Shown here piece after piece: positions 51,901-62,600 of a stretch of 64,000 bases of DNA. Numbering within the stretch: the stretch's first letter is position 1; the number at the start of each line of letters is the position of its first letter. Made by a program: the position numbers and the translations under genes. The stretch is taken from contig JAJQJQ010000043.1 of NCBI GenBank assembly GCA_028622995.1, forward strand, positions 1,240,001-1,304,000, read 5' to 3'. Below the pieces are notes generated by a model. The model did not search any database, had not been told where the DNA came from, and worked only from the letters and a program-made list of their open reading frames with translations. The stretch is from Panagrolaimus kolymaensis (taxonomy: Eukaryota; Nematoda; Chromadorea; Rhabditida; Panagrolaimidae).

Positions 51901-54900
51901 AACTGAATTTCTAAAATTTTTAGAATGCGATGATAAAGTTTTAATTCATGTTTTATTGCGGCATAATAATTTTCAACGTCAAAAGATTGCCGCTGCTTAT
52001 GAAGGTCAATGTGATCGAGTGCTTGTGGCTGATATCGAAGAAGTCCTTGGAGGATTTTTCTTGGATTGCATTTTAGCTTTACTTCAACCCGCTCATCTTT
52101 ATTCCACAAAATTATTACATTATGCCATTTCGGTAAGAGAATTTTTTTTAAACTGACCGTTGGGATACTATACTTTTTTAAACTGTTGATCATTTGTTTA
52201 ATTTTACTACATTTTTTTAAGACAAATTTATTTTTATTTAAGAATAAGGATAAGCAAAAAAAAAAAAAGTAATAAAAACTGTTTTGTATGCTTTCATTAT
52301 TTTGGAAAAAATAAAACAGTAAAAAAGCAAACTTCATTTTTTTATAACCATTTTGTTGAGAGTTTTAAATAAATGGTATGGTTCTTTTTAAGAGAGAAAA
52401 AACTGTCGGTCCAAAAAGCTTTGGATTTATAAATATTTTTAAATCATTTAAAAAACTGTATTTTCAGGCTAATTTCCAAAACTATTAAATTATTTCTTTT
52501 GTCAAAAAACTTAACAATGGTTTATATTTTTTTAAATTCTTGATTAAAGTCTTGAACGAAATTTTATAACTTTTCTTCTTCACACTTATTTTCAAGGAAA
52601 AAAACTAGAAAACTTTTTTTATTAAAAGAAATAGCAATAGTAACTGTGTAGCCATTCTCAAGGTTAAATTAATCTATATTTAACTGAATGTTTCAATTTC
52701 CTCTTACACTTTTTGGGTAAAAAATTTATTGTTTATTTCATCTTCGAAATTAAAATTAAAACTGTAAATAAAAGAACTTTTATTTTATAATATTTATGTT
52801 AGTTCGTGTTTGTTCAGCAAATTTGTTTCAAAAAAATAAACAAAAAGAATATTATAAACTGTCGCTTTTGGAGCTTTTGGGTGAGAATAAATAAAATTTT
52901 ATTTGTCATTTTTTGGCAAAACTATTTTTAAATTAAAAATAAAAAAACTGCGGTGCATGACTTTTTTTAGTTTTATATTATAAATTTTTTTTGGAAAACT
53001 GTTTTAGAAGGCGCGAAGTTGTTTTTTTTTAAAACTGTTCTCTCAACTTTTTTTATTCGCAGAGCTAAAAATAAAAACTGCAATTGGAAAAGGTTCTATT
53101 TTATAAACTTTGACAAAAAATGTAAAAAACAAAAATCAATTTATTTTTTTAAAACTGCTTTTTAACTTTTTATCATTTTTTTCAGAGTCGATCAGCAAAT
53201 CGTCAAATAGCTGTGGAAATTGCATTGACAAGTTCCTCATCGGTGAGTTTCTTTAAATTTATTTTTAAACTGAGCCTTGGTATTTGAGAAGGATAATCAT
53301 ATAATTTATTATTTTATTTTTTTAGCAACTCAAAGTTATTCGTGATACTTATTACACTGAGTACCGAATATCATTGGAACGAGATTTAAATGTGAAAGTT
53401 GAGGGACTCTTTGGACAAATGTTAAAGGATTTACTCCTTCGAAAACGCGATCCAGATAGTACTGCCGTGGATTTAGATTATGTGGATCACATGATTGAAA
53501 TTGTTACAAAAGTAAAACAATTTTTTTTCAAAACTGTCTGCTAACTTTAAAACTGGGATAATTTTTAAGGTTGAAAATGGCATCGAAGAACTCGGGCGAA
53601 ATTATGAATTATTTGAAAAAATATTTTTACATCAAAGTTTAATTCAACTTCGTTCATTTTTTGATCGATATGATAATCAAGCGATGCGAGCTTCATGCGA
53701 TTCGGATTCGCCCAAAGTTAGGGATTTTGAAACTGCGGTTCGAAAGAGTGTTAACATGCATTCTGATATTCGAAATATGATTTTACTTTTTAGTGAGTTT
53801 TTTTAATTTTATTTTTGTTATTAACTGTAATACACACAGAAAAATGAGTTAACTCTGATTTAAAAAACAAAACTGCACAAAATGCAAAACAAAAAAAATT
53901 TAATCTAAATGCGTTTAAAGTTATTAGATTATCCTTTTTTTCTTTTACTGTGTAAGTAGGTTGATGCTCAACTAAATTTCGGCCTGCAAAAAAATCACGA
54001 AAATAATATAAATAAATAAAAAACTGTATTAAAGATCGCAGGAAATTTAAAAATAGTTTTAATTTATTTTAAAAATAAATTTGAGGAAATTTTTTTCATT
54101 AAACTGTATTAGATATTTTAATCTTGTCCTTTTTTTATTAACTGGCTTGTGAGGTTTGCAACCGAAACAAATTGCGCCCATGTAAATCAAACAAATCATA
54201 AAAAAACAATAAATTAAACTCCTTGCGGACACGAACCCTCTTACATTGCAATAAAAAATAAAAAGCTTTATTTTTTAATTATTTTTTAAAAATACTGAAC
54301 AGAAAGAAATTATGTTGCAGAATGTTTTCTTCAAAAAAATCACTTTTTTAATTTTGAGTTTTTTAAAAACTGTGATAGAAGTAGCTTAAATTCCTTTGGT
54401 ATAAATATATTTTTTTTTTTTTCATTAACTTTGGAAAGAGGTTTATTCTTGAAAACAAATATAGTAAAACCAACCACCAAATCGTTTATAAAAAACTGTT
54501 TTAAGAAAAAAAATTTATTTTCAAAAAGGAGACTTTTTTGATTAAATTAAAAATTAAAACTTGATGCGATCTCTTAATTAATGAAAAAGATTAATCAAAA
54601 GTAATTTCAAATGTCGAAGGCAATGTTAAAACAAAAACAGAGCAAAAAATATTTTTGATTTTTTTTAAAACATTTTTAATGCGCCATAATCATAGATTTG
54701 AAACTGATTTTTTTGTTGTTAAAATTCCTTTCATAAAAAAAGCCCATTCATAAAATTTATTTCCACAAATTTTTTAAATATTTTAAATGAAAATTGGAGA
54801 TGTGTGTGTGTGTGTTGTGTTGTTTCCATGGTTTCTTCCTCAAATAAAAAAAAAGCTCAGAGAAACGAAAAAATAAAGAAAAATATTTTTAACTGCGAGC

Positions 54901-55451
54901 TTTCGTAAGAATATCAATTTTTTATTATAAACTGAGCCAATTAAAATTCCTTTTTGCTTTTTAATTCTTTTTACGTGTTTGCAATCTTTTTTTTCATTAA
55001 ATTTAAAACTGTCTTTTTAACTTGCTTTTTTAAATGAGCGTATTTTTTTCTTATATTTTTTATTTAAATAAACTTTGTCACGAGAAAATTGGTACTTAAA
55101 AATCATCGACTTTTTTCCATGTAATTATTTTTTGCATTTTATTTAAAACTGTCACCTTTTTAAAAACATTAAAAAAATTTTTTAGTTAAAATTGCTCGAA
55201 ATTTTCAACTTTATTTCGCTGAAAAACTTCATGAAGCCATTATTGGTGCCCGATGTGATCACTCAACAATCGTAAGAATTTTGGTATCTCGAAGTGAAAT
55301 AGATCTTTATGAAATTTGTGAAGAATATAAACGGAAATATAGTCGAAGCATTGTCGCAGATTTGAAGCAAACATGCTCAGGAGATTTTTATCGTTTATTG
55401 AGACAACTCGTGGATCCACAAAATAATCATGCAAGCTTTGAAGATTCTTAA
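45924..55451 (+). CDS. Atypical annexin (four-repeat, degenerate calcium sites)
   Basis: Eight exons: 45924-46175, 50671-50931, 51682-51781, 51924-52132, 53186-53242, 53326-53511, 53570-53792, 55186-55451 (517 residues). The start at 45924 is chosen because an acceptor-like TTTTATAG lies between it and the in-frame ATG at 45843. Residues 1 to about 170 are a Pro/Thr/Ser-rich, charged head (PPPPPPKGG and others) without a domain. Four annexin repeats follow. Repeat 1 contains SLRQALSAGIQCDDKVLIHV, repeat 4 contains GARCDHSTIVRILVSRSEID and SGDFYRLLRQLVD. Canonical calcium loops (GxGT followed downstream by Asp/Glu) are changed: SAGIQCDD in repeat 1, GARCDH in repeat 4, and no clear loop in repeats 2 and 3. 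Membrane binding may therefore be calcium-independent or lost. The introns, up to 4.5 kb, are full of sense AACTG copies. Confidence 0.88.
47830..48219. mobile_element. hAT-type MITE, 390 bp, in an annexin intron
   Basis: Inverted termini TAGTGTTCATTTCCCGTCCC are at 47830 and, as complement, at 48200-48219. A perfect 8-bp target duplication GTTGCCAA flanks the element (47822-47829 and 48220-48227). The outer parts are strongly GC-rich (CGCGGGGAA-type repeats in both orientations); the centre is A/T-rich without AACTG. There is no transposase. Length, 8-bp duplication and TAGTG-type end fit a non-autonomous hAT element unrelated in sequence to the one at 8948. Confidence 0.88.
53833..53952. 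mobile_element. Possible degenerate TA-flanked MITE
   Basis: A segment beginning TACACACAGAAAAATGAG and ending CTTTTACTGTGTA has imperfect inverted ends with TA outside both (53831-53832 and 53953-53954). The match is short and interrupted, so it may be an old Tc1/mariner-type MITE or chance in A/T-rich DNA. Confidence 0.35.
54801..54814 (+). repeat. TG dinucleotide microsatellite
   Basis: Seven TG units followed by an imperfect TGTTGTGTTGT extension, in the last annexin intron. Confidence 0.85.
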
Positions 55452-56388
55452 TTTTATGATATTTTAACTGTCAGCATTTGTTTTTGTTGTTGATGGAACA
55501 ACTTATTTTTATTTTATGTCTGTGAATATAAATGTAAAATTAACTATTACCTTATATCCTCCATTTTTATTTATTTATTTATTTGTTTGTTGCTCATAAT
55601 TATTTTTTTTATGCATTTTATCGATTTTTTCTTATCAATTTTTTTCAAAAAAACATTTTAGTATTTATTTTTCGTTGCTTTGTTTGTAAATTATTAATTT
55701 TAAATATTTGCTTTCAATATTTTTTGATTATAAACTGATCTCGAATGTCACCATTTTCATCACAAGTCATGGAAATCAATAAATACGTTTTATTAAATGT
55801 GTCTTTCATTCGACAACAAACAAACAAAAAATATTCATCATTGGCTTAACTGTAAAAAGCAAATCGTTCTTTAAAGTTTGATAATTAAATTGCATTAGCT
55901 TGAAGAAAAGGGGAGAGAAAGAAAGAAACTTGTTTAAAAACTGAGTTTTCTCATCACAACTGTAAAAAAAGAAAAGAATAATCGTTGTTGCCCATTAATA
56001 TGCTTCAAAATTCAAGCTTTAAATGTGGCAACATGGAAATCTTTCATTGATTACAAAGTATCACAAAAAAAATTATAATAACTTTTCTTTGTTGATAATT
56101 TATCATCGTAAAATATTTAACATTACTTTAAAGCTATTATCGTATTATTCCACATGCAGGCTTTGTATTGATAAACGAAATAATAAAAACTGCGTCACAT
56201 TAAAGCTTCATTTTTAACCTAAGTTTTTGCACAAATTTAAAAAGCTTTATGAACACAAAAATTTCACTGATACTGTTTTAACTGTGAAGGGTGAATAAAA
56301 ATTAGTTTTTCCTTTTAATGTTTCTTATAAGTTCGCATTGTTTAGTTGAGTAATACAAAAAGAAGCACACAAATACACAAATAAATAC
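55452..56388. other. Convergent 3' intergenic region, annexin (+) and peroxiredoxin (-)
   Basis: Holds the possible annexin poly(A) signal and a handful of + strand AACTG copies, the last near 56280. The motif then stops before the peroxiredoxin 3' end. No gene is seen. Confidence 0.6.
55778..55783 (+). terminator. Possible poly(A) signal of the annexin gene
   Basis: AATAAA about 330 bases after the annexin stop codon, followed by mixed and T-rich sequence. Nearer A/T-rich variants cannot be excluded. Confidence 0.35.
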
Positions 56389-56394
56389 TTTATT
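56389..56394 (-). terminator. Poly(A) signal of the peroxiredoxin gene
   Basis: AATAAA on the - strand (TTTATT on the +), about 60 bases after the stop codon at 56454. Confidence 0.55.
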
Positions 56395-56453
56395 AATAAT
56401 TTAAACATACATTCTAAAACATGAATTAACAGGCTACAAAATTATCATCATTA

Positions 56454-57565
56454 TTACTTTTGCTTTTGAAAATATTCTTTGCTGTTGTTTGGATTGATAG
56501 TATCTTTGCCTGGTGTCCAATCAGCAGGGCAAACTTCGCCATGTTTATCAACAAATCTAAAAATGGAAGCAATTAGTAGTGTAACAAAACCAAAAGAAAC
56601 ATACTGAAAAGCTTTAACAAGTCGAAGAGTTTCATCAACGCTGCGTCCAACAGGTAAATCATTGATTGTAATTTGACGTAAAATACCATTTGGATCGATG
56701 ATAAAGAGACCACTGAAAATGAAAAGTTTATATAAATGAAAGATAATAATGGTAACAGGGTAGTAATTGTGTGAAAAGAAAGATGGTTGGAAACATTGTC
56801 TACTGCTTCTAACATTGAAAGACAAAAGTTAGCAAAAGCATCGTGTATCGAAGATGCTATAGGCATATTCAAAAGTTATAATGCTACCTATAGGTAGGTT
56901 CAAAAACATAGTAAACATACCGATAAGCAATACCATCACTACTTTAAGAACGCCATAAGCACGAGAAAGTTTATGAGAAGTATCAGCGAGAACAGGAATA
57001 TTCATTTCACCGAGACCACCTTCTTTACGAGGAGTACCAATCCATGCAAGATGAGAAAATTGTGAATCTGTTGATGCAGCTAAAACTACAACATCAAGAT
57101 CTTTGAATTCTTTAATACGATCAGAGAAAGCAATGATTTCAGTTGGACAAACAAAGGTGCTAAAAAATCAAGAATGAATAAAGAAACAAAGTTGAAGGAC
57201 AAAAAAAATTTACAAATCAAGAGGATAAAAGAAGAGAATAACGTATTTTCCTTTATAATCATCAAGACTAACAGTTTTGAATTGACCGTCGACGACTGCA
57301 GGATTGCTAAACTTTGGAGCAGGTTTTCCAATAAATGGTCGCGCAACAAAAGGTCGTCCATCACGCCCAATAAAATCTTCCATTGAAACGGCAGAGGTAC
57401 TCTGAAATATGAGATTTTGCAAGATCACCAATAAAACCTTAAGATATTGATCATAAAAATCAAGTTTCAAAAGCAACCATTAAATTGACTTACCAAAGTT
57501 CGATGCATTGAAAATGAGATGAAACTTGAGCGAACAATATTTTGAAAAGCAATTCTTCCCAACAT
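56454..57565 (-). CDS. prdx-3: Typical 2-Cys peroxiredoxin, mitochondrial type
   Basis: Five exons: 57494-57565, 57214-57401, 56921-57159, 56605-56712, 56454-56556. The enzyme reduces hydrogen peroxide and organic hydroperoxides with electrons from thioredoxin. The first exon encodes a basic, Asp/Glu-free leader ([20 protein letters not shown]), a mitochondrial targeting-type sequence. The peroxidatic cysteine is in FTFVCPTE and the resolving cysteine in [12 protein letters not shown] and a C-terminal YF (KEYFQKQK) are both present, the features of overoxidation-sensitive eukaryotic enzymes. The exons total 710 nt, one short of a frame. Around 56943, just after AYGVLK, the frame must shift by one to continue into SDGIAYRGLFIIDP; the site is an A-run. 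Introns are free of AACTG. Confidence 0.92.
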
Positions 57566-57947
57566 GTTTTATTTTTTTTACCAATAAAGCAGGAACAACC
57601 TAAAAGTTGATGAATGACGACACGAAAATGAAAAAAATGTAACAAAGACACGCAAAGTTTATAAAAATGCTAATGTAAATTTTACAATTTTGGTGTATTA
57701 ATCCTTGAGCAAGTTTTGCGCAGTTTTTTTTAGTAGTAAGGAAAAAAGGAGGCGGAGGAGAATGGCAACAAAAAATGATGGAAAACAAACGAATGAAAGC
57801 TTTCATCCTTCAAATTTTAGGTATGAAAAATCCAAAAAAAGCATTGATCGTGTTTCGCCAAAAATTTTTGTTTTGCAAAGTTTTTTCAAAACTTTGAAAT
57901 TTTTTTCTTCCAAAATTTGCTGCTTCATCATAACCTTTTAATTAATT
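57566..57947. promoter_or_regulatory. Short divergent promoter region, peroxiredoxin (-) and SPE-39-like (+)
   Basis: Only 382 bp separate the two start codons on opposite strands, so the genes probably share a promoter region. It contains no AACTG. A GC-richer GGAGGCGGAGGAGAATGG stretch near 57749 stands out from the background. No TATA element can be distinguished. Confidence 0.5.
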
Positions 57948-58649
57948 ATGTCATTACGTAAAATTGATAAACTTGATCAACGTACATATGGTGAACGTCC
58001 ACAGGTATTTATTTATCTTACTTCTCTAACATATTCACACACTTTAATCACCAACTTTTTCAGAATGAAAATTGTTCAACTTTAAATCATTTTCAAAATA
58101 AATTTGATCGAATTATACGAGCTCAAAATATTCCTGAAACTATCAAACGTTTATGTTCATGTCAACCTGTATCACTTGACCATTATCGATTAATCAATGA
58201 AAAGCTTGAACTTCTTGATGCTGCTGTCGAAACTTTGGATCGAGATGTTATTATTTATGTAAGCTTTTTTCTTCTTCTTTTAACTATAGTCTCTTTTTCA
58301 CTTTTGTTTATTATCGTTTTAGATTGTGCTGTTTCTCAAAAAATCTTTATCCAATTCATGCTTTCATGAAATTCTATTCTTCAAACCTTCTGCAACCAAT
58401 GCTTACATATCATATCTTCGTGAATCTGGTGATCATGATGAACTTATTGATTTTTTGTATGGTATAGGAAATAAAGATGAAGCTGCAATGGTGGAATTTA
58501 TGCTGTCTTCAAAGAATCAACAACCTAATGATGAATTAAAGAAATCTTTGGAAGATTCAAAACGAAGCAAATTCAAGCCTAAATTGGTAAAGAAAAGCAC
58601 AACAACGATAGCAACTGTTTACAAATGGATTTATGATAGAAAGAAGTAA
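57948..58649 (+). CDS. spe-39: Short SPE-39/VIPAS39-like protein
   Basis: Three exons: 57948-58004, 58064-58258, 58323-58649 (579 nt, 192 residues). VIPAS39/SPE-39 works with VPS33B in late-endosome and lysosome-related organelle traffic, and in nematodes in sperm organelle formation. Matches lie in the middle of that family: IKRLCSCQPVSLDHYRLINE, KLELLDAAVETLD, then IVLFLKKSLSNSCFHEILFF and AYISYLRESGDHDELIDFLY. The vertebrate protein has about 490 residues. Here the disordered N-terminal half and the C-terminal golgin-like half are missing, and the frame closes after a basic tail (IYDRKK). Either this is a shortened paralogue or the C-terminal exons are lost or split off. Introns are 60-64 bp without AACTG. 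AATAAA at 58697 fits the end of transcription here. Confidence 0.8.
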
Positions 58650-59675
58650 TAATTATTTATGTTGTTGTTTCATGTTTTATTGTTTTTGTAATTTTTAATA
58701 AATTTGGCTATTTGGGAAAAAGTACTAAATGTTGTCATTCAATTCAGCAAAGTTAAAGTTTTAGTGCTCTCTCGGATTAAAGAATCTTTCCACTTTTTTT
58801 GCTTTTGTATTGTCTTTTAATTCATCAAATCTGGTCGCTTTCACCTTTTTGATGATGATGATTTACAAGAACTACTTTTTTTTTTTACTTTCTCTTTTAT
58901 GTTGTTGAAGAAGATGATACATATAACTATAACCAGAGATTTTTTTTAAACTGTAACCATGGATATCAATTGTTTTTTCAAGAAAGCTAAATTCTAAGAT
59001 TTTCTTTTAACTGGTTGAGCTTGTGTAGCATACAAATATATATTCTGGATGATTTATTACTCAAAACTGAGGCCCGAGAAAAATATAAACTTTGAGAATC
59101 AAAAGTTTAATAAACTGAGTAAAATTTTAGAAAAGGTTTACAGAAGATTCTTTATTTATATTATTTTTTAAAATTAAATTTTAAAACTGCTCTTGCAGAG
59201 TTTTGTGTTCTCTTCTTCTTCTTTTTTTCAAAGCTTTTTATTCTATGAAACTCTTTGTTCAGTTGGAAAAATAAATGATTTGAATAACTTTATTTTTACA
59301 TTTTTGTTTTAAATTATAACTGTCGAAGTTTTCGGATTTCTTTTTATATGATTGATTATTACAAGTACAAGCAACTGAGGCATTGTAATAAACACTGCGA
59401 TTTATTATGATCAAATCTTTTTTATTAGTTTTTTTTATTAAAATTAACAAAAACAAAAAAACAAACATTTTTTAATTTGGAATGTAAAAATACATATAAA
59501 AAAATCTAGCAAGAATTAATAATACAATTTTTATTTTTTTTTAAAGAATACACCTTTGGAAAGTTTTTTTTTGTTGTGTTTTTACCCGAAAAATTAAATC
59601 ATAATAATAATGAAAAAACCAATATGTAAAGTTTCTTTCTCATAATTTCAGATTCCATGAACCTTTTTTATTTTT
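58650..59675. other. Convergent 3' intergenic region
   Basis: Lies between the SPE-39-like gene (+) and C1GALT1 (-). Motif-free up to about 58948, after which + strand AACTG copies reappear (58950, 59010, 59066, 59115, 59186). No gene is supported. Confidence 0.6.
58697..58702 (+). terminator. Poly(A) signal of the SPE-39-like gene
   Basis: AATAAA, 48 bases after the stop codon at 58649. It supports the short gene model. Confidence 0.55.
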
Positions 59676-62600
59676 TTATTTTTCAACAAATTTAAGTGCC
59701 ATCGAATTTTTTTCTGCTAAATTTTTAAGAATATCAATGGTTTCTTTTCCATCATCGGCACCTTTTTTAGCTTCATTCACCCATAAATCATCATAAATTC
59801 CAATTGGTTTTATATGATAAAGTAAATTATCGAGGGCATACATGGTTCCTTTATTTACATAATGAAATGATATCATATAATCCGAGCAACATTCTTTACC
59901 CTAAAATATTTTTTTTGGAATATTTAAAAGATTTTTTTAAAGTAACTGAGAACAGATTTTTATGGCTGCAAAATTTAATGGAAAATCTTTTCATTTTTTT
60001 TTATTTTGAAACTAACTGGCGTTGTTTCAAGGTTTAAAAAATTTATTTAACTCTCTCTCTTTTTTAAGGATTTTTATATTTACAAACTGTTGTTTCGCTT
60101 CGAATGGAAAATAAAAGCAATTAATAAAAAAAAACTGAAGACTGATAAATATATTGGCTAAGAATATTTAAGATTAATAAATCACTGGATATCACAATTT
60201 CTAATTTTTTTTAACTGTCTTATTTTTAGTGATATTGTTTATCAGAAAACTTGATATAAACTTTTTTGAATATTAAAACTGTATCAGACGCTGTTGTGTT
60301 GGTTGTGGTGGTGCAAAAAAAAAGAATGTTGGACTTTAATTCTTCGATTTTAAATTAAAAGCTTTGGAACAAGAATAATGCCTTCTTTTTATGATTTTAA
60401 AATTAATTAAAATTTTAACAGATTAAAATAAAACTGTCTTGTATCCATTTCTTTTTTAAACTGTATTTTTGACTATGTTTTTGTTTTGTTCTTTTTTTGA
60501 AATAAACTGTCACCCATCGTCATGGAACTAATAAATTTTTAACTTAATAATAATAAAATAAAAAATGAAAAGATTTTTCTCAATATTTTTAAAAACTGCT
60601 TAATAATAGATTTAAAGGATAAAAAACTAACCTGTTCATATGGATAATACATATATTTATAAAACCATGATGGCATAGTTTTATTTCCTCCTGCTTGTAA
60701 ATGAGAAAGGGGAGAAAATGGAAGCATTCTATGTCGACCCTAAAATATTATATTTTTTTAAATATTTATAACTGCTTTGCATTTTTTCGATGTAAGAAGA
60801 CATACTTGAGAATCTCTTGAATCTCCAGCGATAACTTTAACATTTTCCAAACATTTTCCTAATTCAGCATCTTCCGCTCCCGTTCCTTTTTCTTTGCATT
60901 TTTTTGGATTTGGAATTGCTTCGGTTACAAATCTTTTCACTGCTTCTCTGAAATTTTTTTGGGGCGTTATTTAGAAGAAGAAAAAAAACTGGGTGGATTG
61001 TTTGCCATTTAATTATTTTTTTAAGATTTATAAGAAAAACTGAATTCCGAAAATTGGAGTGGGCAATTTTTTAACTTTAAACTCAAATATGACTATTCTA
61101 AAAAACTGGAATAGGATGGTAGGAAAAAATAAATTTAAAAAATGGACATCTTTTTCTTGTTTTTTTTCTTCTTTGAAAACTGCCAGGAGTGTTTTAATGT
61201 GCACTATTAAAATTATAAATAATAAAGAAAGAAAAACTGCATTATATCTTGTGTTGTGAAAATTAATTTCAAAAAGCAGCCAATTTTTGATTAATAACGC
61301 TTTCAAAATCAAGGGCAGAAAGTTAACTATTATTTCATTTTTTTAACTGAGCCCCATCCATTTTGTACTCGTTCTTTTCTATTATTAACTGTTGGTGATT
61401 TTAAATAGAGGTAATTTAAAAAAAAAAATTGGAGAATTATAAAATGCTTTTTTTTCGAGAAGAATATGGTATTATTTTTTATAATTTTGTAAATTTTAAC
61501 TGTAACATAGATGAAAATTTGTCCTTTTGGTTAATTTATTCCAAAACATTTAATTTTATTTTTCGTATGTTTAACTGTGTTTCTCTTCAATTTTAAGCTT
61601 ATTTTTATTAACTGAAACTTGTTTATTTAAAACAGAAAATTATAAAAAACTGCAGTTCGAATTTTTGTGTCAAAAAATAACACTTTTAATTTTTAATTTT
61701 AACTGTTTTTTTAATTTTATATCTGTAACTCACCTGCTTAAAACATAACCCGATCCACCACTCATATATCCTTGTTTGGTGAATGGTTTAAATTTGCATC
61801 CAAAATAAACTGGATCGTCTGGAGAATATGCGAGCAACATAAATCTTAAATTTTCCACAATAACATATGTGTCATCATCGGCTTTTAAAAACCAATCGTA
61901 ATTATCTATTTCATTCTGAAAAAGTAAAAATAATAAATTAAAAATGAGAATAAAATTAATTCAATAAAAATAATTAAAAACTGTTGCGACTGATATTAAC
62001 AGAAATTTATAAAAATATTTTATTATAATTTTTATTTTAAACTGGGCCATGAAGAGGAAATTAATATTAACTGAGTATTTTTCTATTCAATTTAAATTTT
62101 TTGTAAGGCCTTTTTGAACTTTAAAATTCTTTTTGTCTAAAAAATTATCTTTTCTTCAATTTTATTAAAAATTAAAACTGAAAAACATAAGCGTCGTTTA
62201 AGAAAATATTGGTCTAATAAATTCACATTTTCGCATATATAAAAAAACTGTTTAAAATTAATCAATAAAATTTTAGAAAAAGAAAACTGGTACCCATTAA
62301 TCCAATGGGATTATGCATTAAAAAAATTAAAGTTTTTTTCTTGGTTTTTAGTATTAACTGTCAGAAGTTATTTTTCAAGATGGTTTTTAACTGATATTTA
62401 TTTTCAGCGCTCAGATAAAAATATTTTGTTGTGAAGGAAAATTGTGCCATTTTATTTTTATAAATTTGAATCACAAAGCAACAAAAAATAAAGAGAATTC
62501 ATTTTTTTTCATTAATAATTTTGTTTTAGCTTGCTCTTCTCTTCTTTTTTTGAAATAAAAACTGAAACAAAATTTGGATCGCGGTTTAACTGACCACCGT

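Larger units (their letters stand above)
44610..56290 (+). repeat. AACTG motif block 5, across the annexin gene
   Basis: Copies on the + strand run from about 44612 to 56280, in the 5' flank, introns and 3' flank of the annexin gene. Local gaps occur at the two MITEs and at about 50150-51010 around the second coding exon. The motif is sense with respect to this gene. Confidence 0.78.

Noticed and set aside
54205..54250. tRNA-like fragment (CGGACACGAACCCTC resembles a reversed B box)
   Set aside because: No D arm, anticodon arm or pairing acceptor stem can be built on either strand nearby.
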